From NCBI GenBank assembly GCA_008508345.1, contig QNGE01000960.1, forward strand, positions 3,920 through 67,919: DNA of 64,000 bases. Reading direction: 5' to 3'. The number at the start of each line of letters is the position of its first letter. Position 1 is the stretch's first letter. Positions 55,645 through 64,000 of the stretch are shown here, in pieces. The DNA comes from Paragonimus westermani. Taxonomy: Eukaryota; Platyhelminthes; Trematoda; Plagiorchiida; Troglotrematidae. A program made the translations under genes and the position numbers. The notes under the pieces were generated by a model. That model saw only the letters and a program-made list of their open reading frames with translations. It was not told the DNA's origin and did not search any database.

Positions 55645-56712
55645 TTGTGGTTGAACTGTTAGGTGTGGCGGTTTGATTATCCCCAGTGTGCGGTCAGTAT
55701 CGACCGAAGTGCACGCAAGACGGCCGGAGTTCTCCCGGTCTTGACAACGATGTGCTCAAACACGAAAGAAATTCGAAAATGGGCATGGTTACCCCCACTA
55801 CCGTGCATCTCGGATCTACAGACCGACTCAGGCTGTATTGAGTGTCTAGCAGTGTACTTCCCGCTGTTGTTTCTATTGAGAAACTTCTTTGTCAGACTGT
55901 GAAGCGGGCGATAGGGTTTAATCAAGTAAAGAAACCTAAATATCCTGACTATCCCTAGAATCGCCAACCACCCCTCGTCAATTTTCTTTTATTGAAGTTA
56001 ATTTTTTTTTAATTAAAAAAGACTGCACGCTTTTGAGCTACCTCCGGACCACGCTGACCTTTCACGGTGTTAGTACGGTTGATTGGTTCTCACTGGTACG
56101 TGAAACCGGGGCACATTCGTCTTAGGCTCGTCTGTTAGTCGTGATGGGGCGGACAAAGCATCAGCTGGTACGATTTCCGCGTTTACGAAGTGATCGTACA
56201 CCGAGCTCATAATAATGCAGTGGAAACATGTTGAAGGAGCGTTGGCTTCCGGGGTGAAGCGTATGCACTGTGCACCATTACGCTTGCACGTGTCTATCCG
56301 ACGAAAGTTCCGCCTGTCTGTCTTCGCATCTGGATAACATTCACTTATTCGATTGGTCGATCAACCGAACGGCTGACGTGCGGTGTGTGCATGTTTGCTT
56401 CATTTCTGCAGCACAGTTAGCGTCTCTCGCGCTTACTTGACGTGGCAGTTGTGTTCGGTCGGTGCCACCCCAGTTCTCTCATGTTACGCTAACCCGTCCA
56501 GGTTTCAGCCGGCTGCGGTCTGGGCTTCGCACGTGGTCACAGAAAGCACCATCTGTAGCGTAGCTGATTTGCGTCTGGTACTTGCTTTGACAACCAGCTT
56601 TTTCCCATTCGGATAGTTTTTTTCATTGACTTCATCCCGATTACGAAATCGGATTTCGCGCCCCACACACACTCATCACCTGCCTCTTTTCATCTGTAAT
56701 TTGTCTTGTCAG
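55645..56712. other. Interval before the 56.7-kb exon
   Basis: No supported gene. A T9/A-rich stretch (TTTTTTTTAATTAAAAAA) lies around 56003-56020. The end of the interval, CATCTGTAATTTGTCTTGTCAG, is a good polypyrimidine tract and acceptor for the following exon. Confidence 0.4.
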
Positions 56713-57261
56713 TGTGGTGAGTCACCTTCAGCAGTGTCATTCAGGGCAATTTGTGATGCATCATCCGATCACCAATATTAGACAACAAGATATTGTCGTG
56801 CTAAACCCACAAACGGGTGAAGTACTGGGTTCCACTCAACATCCCGGCCCAGGTCAGCCGATTCACATTTCCTCGAGTTCTAAGATTGATATCCTTACGG
56901 CCAGCAACGGTAACGGTACATTGACCAGTCAACCACCAAATGGCCCGGACGATTCAGGACAGCTGCAGGCCCCTTATAGCTATCATCGTGTGCAGCCCAA
57001 TGGGAATACTGGATCCGGTTCTCGGACCGGTGGCAGCGGGAGCACAGGCGGCGCTGGCGGGGGAACTCCAACGGTTAACAGCGGTGGTCTTGAGCGTGTT
57101 CGTCAAGTGTACAACATGTCCGACTGCCAGATGGCTCAACTGACTGTGTTTCTTGACCGGGCGTTGGTATGTCGTCGGATCCGACCCCGTTTCAATGCGT
57201 CAGAAATCACAGAGGTTTTGTTCGAGCACCTGTCACCGGCCATTGACAAGGATTCTGTTCG
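56713..57261 (+). CDS. Host exon encoding a Gly/Ser-rich linker and conserved-looking end
   Basis: The 549-nt exon lies between an acceptor (TTGTCTTGTCAG) and a consensus donor GTGAGT (57262). The frame begins VVSHLQQCHSGQF, where HLQQCH resembles the end of a C2H2 finger, so a zinc finger could be split across the upstream junction (speculative). It continues DIVVLNPQTGEVLGS, a low-complexity Gly/Ser/Thr stretch around residues 96-122, and a charged, helical-looking end, MSDCQMAQLTVFLDRALVC and RRIRPRFNASEITEVLFEHL. It has no ATG until residue 15, so it is internal. The family is not recognised. The phase (two bases pending on entry) matches the exit phase of the 41513-41606 exon, so both could be one gene, but that match has a one-in-three chance of being accidental. 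Confidence 0.65.
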
Positions 57262-57264
57262 GTG

Positions 57265-58760
57265 AGTTTTTTAATCGCAGTCTCAGATAGTATACTTTTC
57301 ATGTATGATTCAAACATTCACTTTTGAAATATGCCTTGAATTTTTAACCGTGTTTCGGCATTGGTAGGATTTGCGCAAAGGCAATCTCCATGTCTTTTGT
57401 TGGTTTACTGGATTCCCGCCTTGGTGACTGAGACATCGTTCTTGTTGTTCCATAGCTTTCGGGCTGTATGCTAGCGTTGTGACCACAAAAAGCCGTTGTC
57501 ATAGAAAGTTGGACATCCATCACGAAGCATTTGAAAGTACATGATGCAAACACTGTTTTTGCGTGGCTGAACTGTGTCCATATCGACTGACTGTAGTGTA
57601 TCGCTAGTCTGTGTATTGACACGTTCTGCACAGTACATATGTGTCCAGTTGTCGCTTTCGCCTCCTGCTGTCTCTAGTGTGGAGAACTGTCTTTTGGTTT
57701 TCAAGCGTTCGACATGTACCATACTACTCACGAGCAACGCTGTACATTAAAAAACATTAGGATGCTCATAAACGGGCGAGGTGACATCCAATGTGGAAAC
57801 TTGCTGCCGGAAATTGAACAGTAACAGGTGCTCCAGTTGTTTACCTGCATGAGGTAATATGACCTGACCACTGCGATACACTCGATTTTATCCTAACTTC
57901 CTGATCCAACAAATCAACCACCCCCCTTAATGCGTCATTCCTCCGGAGAACAAATTTGATACAATGGAATTGCTCATATGGGACATTTGAATTCTGTCTA
58001 CACACTTTATTGAACTCAATTCAGAATCATACTAAGTCCGTTACACATTTTATCACATTCCACCCAACTGATCTATCTTTCTCCCCAGTTATACTCAGAG
58101 CTTACCAGTTTCTTTTCAACAAAAAAGGTTCGGTCCACGCATATGTACCATTTAGAGGGCGTGTATTGTTCCTGAAGTCCTGGCAGCTCATACAGAGGAA
58201 ACCTTACCTCAGCTCTCAATGATCAGACGTACTTCGGACTTGTGCGCACTGACGGTACGCCATTCTCTCCAGGGTGATTAGAGCAATTTATTGTTGATCT
58301 TGACGTCTCGTTTACCATCTTTCATATGACTGACGAATACCGGTTATTCGTTGTCATCAGATCTCATTCGGCCGTGTGTTTGACCTTCATTAGGTCGTCC
58401 GACTCACCATAATTCCCTTTCATTCTGCGTGCCAGCAGGCAAGGTACACATACGCAATTCCATATGTCGATAATCGAGTGCATGCACGTGTCAATGTGGT
58501 CAGTTGAGATCGTGAGTTGTGTACTTTTTGCACTGAGTCCGTGCCATCGTAGCCCCACTCCACATTTTTTAAATCTGAGGGTATAGGTTACAGTGAACGG
58601 CAAGTCAATTGAAGGGGAAAAGGTATTCACAAAGTTGACGAAAATGGTCGGACGTGCTGCGGAGGATGAATACACTGAGACGGTTTCAAATCGAGCAAAA
58701 CTCACATTTGATCGCAGCCTTCGCATTCAGATCGCGTCACTTTTTGGCCATCCCCTTTCA
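57265..58760. other. Non-coding interval, probably intronic
   Basis: No exon, repeat or RNA gene is supported. Frames up to 120 codons on the minus strand lack motifs. Confidence 0.4.
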
Positions 58761-58767
58761 AAAAGAA

Positions 58768-58812
58768 ACACTGGACTCGAGTTTCGCTCTCATTAGAGCT
58801 CGTCGGTAGTGC
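58768..58812 (-). ncRNA. Hammerhead ribozyme, one core base changed
   Basis: The core first half is CCGACGA (U4 changed to C) at 58800-58806. Stem II GCUCUAAUGAGAGC, GAAA, the palindromic stem III ACUCGAGU and the UC cleavage site are identical to the copy at 336-380. Stem I GCACUA with CAGUGU gives five pairs (one wobble) and one mismatch at the cleavage end. U4 is a conserved core position, so activity is probably lost or much reduced. Confidence 0.7.
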
Positions 58813-58995
58813 ATATCCTTGTCACAGCCACACCTTCATGAAGCGACCGTGTTGACCAATATGCCGTTGACCTCACATCAGGTTGCCTGATAGTCTCGAT
58901 TGGAAACATTAACTGTTCTGTTAACTCCAGTGGACAGCTCCGTGATTAGGACTTCCGAGATAGGTCGAAATCTTCAAACTCATTAAACCTGGGAT
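58768..58995 (-). mobile_element. Hammerhead SINE, most complete copy in the window
   Basis: On the minus strand it runs from the leader (GGTTTAATGAGTTTGAAG near 58990, GGAAGTCCTAATC, GGAGTTAACAG) through a decayed A-box region (GGTCAACACGGTCGCTTCATG) with most of the B box lost, to GTGACAAGGATATGCACTAC and the hammerhead. It defines the order leader, tRNA-like head, ribozyme, which the truncated copies share in part. Confidence 0.75.
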
Positions 58996-58999
58996 AGAC

Positions 59000-61900
59000 C
59001 GACTGCCGGATCAACAACGGTTTGTATTACCAATTACGAATGCCTAAACTGGCAAACAATCGATAGATTGTTGCATTGCTTCCCGTCCACGAGTTAGGGT
59101 GTCACTACACACTACTTACCAATGTCAAACCTATCACTCCACGTTGACGGTCTATCTGTGTTGGTTCAACCGCGAAACATGTCACAATCACATCGATCTC
59201 ATCAGGGTCGATCAATGCAGCGTTATTTCAGTTCTTAATGCCAGTGAAAGTGCTCAAGGTTGTAGCATTTGAGTTTATCAAGAGTAAGTTATGTGTTGGT
59301 TCGCTGCACCCAATGACTCAGTGTCGCACAAAAATCAACATTTTGTAACAAATACTGTCTTTCTTCGTGTCCGAACCCATGTACACCTCAAATTTTATAG
59401 CGGTTGTAGTGAGGGTAAAACAGTCCGTTCGGTTCTTCCGGTTATTCAGCGGATACGGGTCACAAGCCGAACCTGCCTTGTGATACGGGCATCAGTTCAT
59501 ACACATTTGCATAGAGTTCACCTTCATACCACGACCAACTTGTGATTCTTCGTACCCTTGTCTGTTAATCTCGCCTTGTCCGTCATTGCCATGGCGACCG
59601 CTCACACATGACCTCGCTCGACTCGCTTGCTTATGTTCGTGAACGTATTCACGGTAGTTTTTACGGCCGGCGTCAACATCTGTGTGTAACCTTCACGCTT
59701 GCGGTGTCCATTTGCTTTATGGTATTTAACATACAGTGCCTCATGTTCATGCTTACGTTTATCCGGCGTTAAAAATGGCTCTCATCGTCATCCGTGTTTG
59801 AGGGTTGAGGACGAAGCTGCTGAATGTAAAACCGTGGATTCGGAATCCGGCAGTCTCAACTTAGTCCTGGATAGTATGCTAGTGTTCAACCTTCTTTAAC
59901 TGGCAGATGTGCACTCTGCACATATGGAAACTACTCTTATACCCACGGTCGACTGCCTATTCACTTAAGCAATTTAAATGTTGTACTTAAAAAGTGCTTT
60001 CCGCTTGAGACATGAATCACAACGGGTAATTGGGTTGCTTATTCTCCTTCTTTAACATTGCCGTCGTTTTATTCACAAAAATGTACTTTTGGACAAGCAT
60101 TGTTCTACGTTAAGTCCCAGCAAGTTGCTTCAACATGAAGATGAACGACAGCTCATCATGTAAGACGTCTGGCATCGCAATTTCAGCCATGACAACGTTA
60201 AATTGAATGAGTAACCGTTTGCTGGTTTTCAAAAACGTGAACGACGGGTGCTTAATGTGCCTCATGCCAGTAGCCGAATGCGTTGGTAAAAGATACGTTT
60301 GAATGTTTACCGTTTGTGGTGGTTTGGCAGATACCGCGCCGTCTTCATGATGCACGTATGGAATGCAACATAACAGCCTTATCCTCTGAATTACCTCATG
60401 TGTGTTGGCCTCTGTTGAACACGTTGTGAGCGAAAAGTTATCAGAGTGGCTCTCAGTGTGCCCTGTACTGGCGAAACATACATATAAGGTGTATCGTACA
60501 TGTTCAGCCTTGTTTCGTCTCTACGATCCTTCACTGGTGTAATAACCACTCACCCAGAACGACTAGTGACTGTCTAACTCAATATGGACAACTTCACCCT
60601 GTGACAGTTCTCCGAGACGTTTTTAACTGGGGCAGTTGATCACGATCTAACTAAGTCTGTAACAAATAATTCCCGTAACACTGCAGGTTCTAATTGCGTG
60701 CAATCTCTTGTACAGAATGAGTGGTTGTCATTAAATCAGTTTGCAACCAGTGTACTATGTAGCATTTTTGTGAAGATATTGTTCTGACATGTGCTTTCTT
60801 GTTTATGGGCTTCGTAAGCGACCAGAAAGTACACCAAACTCAAATCGAAGGTCTCTAAGCTGTACTCTATGTTATGCAATTTTGTACACATTATCAGCGG
60901 TACAGTATTGGGAAAAGTTATCACCCTCATTCGTGATTCGTGACACTAGTCAGATTTCATATTCCTCACTAGTCGCACCACTTCTTCGGATGATTGGTTC
61001 CGAGCTAAATTGTCACAAAACCGATTGAACGATGCAATTCGTTACCGCTGACATGTCGTCCGACAACCGTCTTGTGTAATGACTACCACGGAATACCGCT
61101 CATACGTGCGGTCACTATTTCTTATTGAATGCTGCGTAGAACGTCTGCCAGTTCATCCGACTCGACACAGTTTCATGGAGCTCGGCATATTGGCCATCGG
61201 TTGGATGTAAATCGACCGCAAAATTGGGTTTTCATCCCAAGGAATTGTGAGAAAGTTTGCGTGTCCAAAGATTCTGCGGCAGGCGATTCTATGATGATAA
61301 GAGTCTTTCAGAATGATCATGTTGGTTCCGTCCGCATGTATGCGATACCATCAGGTTGTGTGAATGTTGCGAATCGGTTTTCCTTGATCCCATCAGTTCA
61401 AGCTACATGAGCTCGAAACAGATAAGTTTAATCATAATATCGTCTAAACAAAATGACTGGTTGTTTGAAGGTTCACTAATGTAATCTTTCGCGGAAGTTT
61501 AAATTTCCTCATGCTTGCCTTGGCATGCCCAGACAACTCATCCGTAATTTGGCCTACGCGACCGTGTCTGTTCTCACATCTGAGATTGACGTTTTCGAGG
61601 ACGTATGGAGAGTTAAAACGAACTTACCAACAGCGTGCACAGATGAGTAGGTGGTTTAATCTTCATCCCTCTTAGACTAGCTGTTGGAATGAACCAAACT
61701 GCCCGTTTTTCAAATTAGTTTCTAACTAATTACGTTGTCCAATTTTTGTGTTACAGTGTACGAGACATCTTGGCTAATCAGTCGAAACCGTAAAGAACGT
61801 CTAAACCTGACACCCAACGAGTCGAAAAACAAAAGATGATGCTCTTCTCCCAACAAGAAACATCTTTCAAGAACAGTTTTTTGTTGAAGGTGATTGTGAT

Positions 61901-64000
61901 CCCGTGAAATCTGATCGATGTGAATGTAACTCAGTGGATAAGAACTGACAAAGTAGACATGCAGTCTAGTTCTACTGAGGTCTTATCAGGAACGTTCTTA
62001 TCGTCACAAAGTGTCATAGACATTCTAAAGGAGGCCGGATGACAAATAATCATAGTCTACAACCCGTCGTAACGATTACAGGGTCATTACACTATGATGA
62101 AAGATCGCACGTCGAGGTAAACAGACATAATGTGATTGCAGCTTAGATTGAAGGGTAGAAATGGAAGTACAGTCTGCGTTTTGCCGTCTCGTGGTTGCTT
62201 CCGTACAACAGTAGAACTACGTGTAGTCTGGAGTACCATGAGGCGACACACTCACAGACAGGAGCTAACTAACAATCGGAACTTCCACCTAATACAACTG
62301 CTATTGTATCTCGACTAAAAAAAAGTTAAGAAGGTTGAGATGAGTTAGTGGGCTATATTTTAAAGATTATCGTTCAGTTACTTGCCTCCAGTAGCTAGGG
62401 CCAATTAGTCAACTGTGGCTTGAGTCATTAACTCCTGAGGCTCAGCTTCCGAAACGAAATGTCTGATGTCCTACTCACATTGATTTGCAACAGGTTAGCC
62501 TGAAACGCATCGCACGCATGTTCCCACGGTCATTTGGTGAGTACTCGTCTGACAACTCAGGGAACAAAACTACTGCCGAATGAATCTGAAACCGTGCTCA
62601 TTGGTCAGGTGTTGGTCCGATTTTAGTTCGCCAAAGCAGTGAGTGAAAATTGCAAGAATCTAGTCCGACAGCACCGTTTATTCCTTCTGGAGGTTTAAAT
62701 GTGATTCAAGCCCCAAAAGCGTTCTTTGTGGTTTCGGAATATTTAGTTCTTGTGCGAAGATACCTATTGCAAAAAAGTTCATATATCGTAAAATTTTCGT
62801 TGAGCAAGAAAGTTCTCTCTTATCGAGAGGCACTTCATTTGTCAAAGGTCCATAGTACGACCGACAAGAAGGTGAATAAACGTGTGGCTAATCGGGCGCG
62901 AGCTTCACATTCAATCGTAGTCTCCAGTTCGCATCGACTGGACGACGTTAATCTCCCCTGTCCACCTAATTGTTCTAGAACGGCGCCAATGTCCAAAAGT
63001 TGCCCGCCTCCTATTTCGTGACGCATTACATCCCCTTTGGCATTGAGACGTTGATCTCCCAAAGAGCATTAAATAATGTGCGATCTGATGTACTCTACCT
63101 AACCGCCTAAAATCTCATCGGTGAATTTTCGCTCGATTATGGCTGTATATTTCACGATGTGGGTATCTATTCAGCACGATATTTATCGCCTCACATATGC
63201 AACGTTGAAGCTTCAGTGCTTTCCTGTTCTTGACATCCATCCGAAACAAAATGATGGTTCCACTTTTCCGTCGATGGGGTGTGTATGGATTGCTTACTGT
63301 CGGAACAGTAGCTCATTCGACCCATCACAGCTATGACCATCTGTGATTGTCTTTGTGTCATCAGTTGTCTATCGTTTAATACGCTGTCGCTCAACTTTAC
63401 AGTGAACTATCACAATAAAATTGGTCTGTTGAGAGTACGCCTTTGTATAGGAAAACATTCGGTAGAGAACACGTGTGCCAGCTGTTTGTCATGTCTCATT
63501 ATGGAAACGAACATTTTGGCATTCGGTATAACACGTTTGAGAGTGCGTATTATTGCTTATGTTGTGTCGACCAATGAGATATCCTCAACGTCGTCCAATA
63601 CAAGAGAAAAGCAGTTCTGATTGAATGTCCGTGAAACAGTGTAGCTGCGTGAAGGTACTACCGACTAGTGAAGACCTGGCTTCGGTTCTTATTTTCAAGA
63701 ACACAAGAGGACTTGACATGTTTTGCTTATCGACACAGACAAAATACGTAATTGTGAGTTGCTGACACTTCGCTCACTTTGATTATGTGCAACTCGGCCT
63801 ACCCAGAAGTAAACAAACGGCGTTTGTCGTCGTTCTCCGCATGTGCCGTCGCAGTCAGTGTTTCTTGAGTCACGTGACCTCATTAAAGGACTGTTGTTCG
63901 GTTCGTATTAGGTGATAACACAATAAACAGATCAGCCAAGCCGAAACAGTGATTGGTGATGTCTTGTTCCTACTTTTCCTAGTTAGCAGGTCAGAATTGA
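59000..64000. other. Non-coding interval to the right edge
   Basis: Frames of 60-123 codons on both strands show no recognisable domain, and no further SINE, LTR or LINE sequence is legible by eye. Exons of a host gene could be missed here. Confidence 0.4.

Noticed and set aside
59165..59215. GAAACATGTC and CTGATGAG strings near each other
   Set aside because: They lie on opposite strands, so they cannot form one hammerhead core.
1..64000. Prokaryotic features, CRISPR arrays, intact tRNA or rRNA genes
   Set aside because: None seen; the introns, Pol III SINEs and LTR/LINE elements are eukaryotic.

Overview
This is a eukaryotic, intron-containing, repeat-rich stretch of about 44% GC by eye (not computed). 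It has no operons, ribosome-binding sites or dense coding. The mix of elements (a Penelope-like element with a GIY-YIG endonuclease, a trematode-type RTE element, Ty3/Gypsy and BEL/Pao elements, and a tRNA-derived SINE carrying a hammerhead ribozyme) plus a 44-bp intron fits a flatworm, most likely a digenean trematode. That assignment is inference from element families, not from a marker gene.

Left part (1-14 kb): two head-to-head copies of the hammerhead SINE lie at the left edge, one with an apparently intact ribozyme core at 336-380. A decayed Penelope-like element follows (about 1.73-3.69 kb, + strand; RT then GIY-YIG). At 8.44-10.97 kb is a 5'-truncated Ty3/Gypsy element whose remaining RT end, RNase H and integrase form one uninterrupted 749-codon frame, with a probable 3' LTR. 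Tail to tail with it, on the minus strand, is a BEL/Pao pol remnant (11.57-13.78 kb) that has lost its whole reverse transcriptase by an in-frame deletion and carries five in-frame stops.

Middle part (14-40 kb): mostly non-coding DNA with scattered SINE and repeat copies (21.4-22.2 kb, 28.5 kb) and one almost full-length but dead RTE-type non-LTR element on the minus strand (about 30.0-33.5 kb: endonuclease, linker, RT, C-terminal tail, 3' trinucleotide tail). A roughly 55-bp copy of only the last bases of that element sits at 37.1 kb.

Right part (40-64 kb): this holds the best candidates for host coding sequence. A large acidic exon (40259-41468), a 44-bp intron and a second exon (41513-41606) are joined in phase. 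A third exon (56713-57261) is on the same strand with compatible phase. Neither protein is recognised. Between and after them are more SINE copies (48.8-49.2, 52.6, 54.9-55.6, 58.8-59.0 kb). The rest shows no coding or RNA gene I can support.

The most interesting system is the SINE family: a Pol III tRNA-like head followed directly by a type I hammerhead ribozyme with a tiny palindromic stem III. About ten copies, in all stages of decay, lie in 64 kb, in the same window as a Penelope-like element, the retroelement class already known to carry hammerheads.
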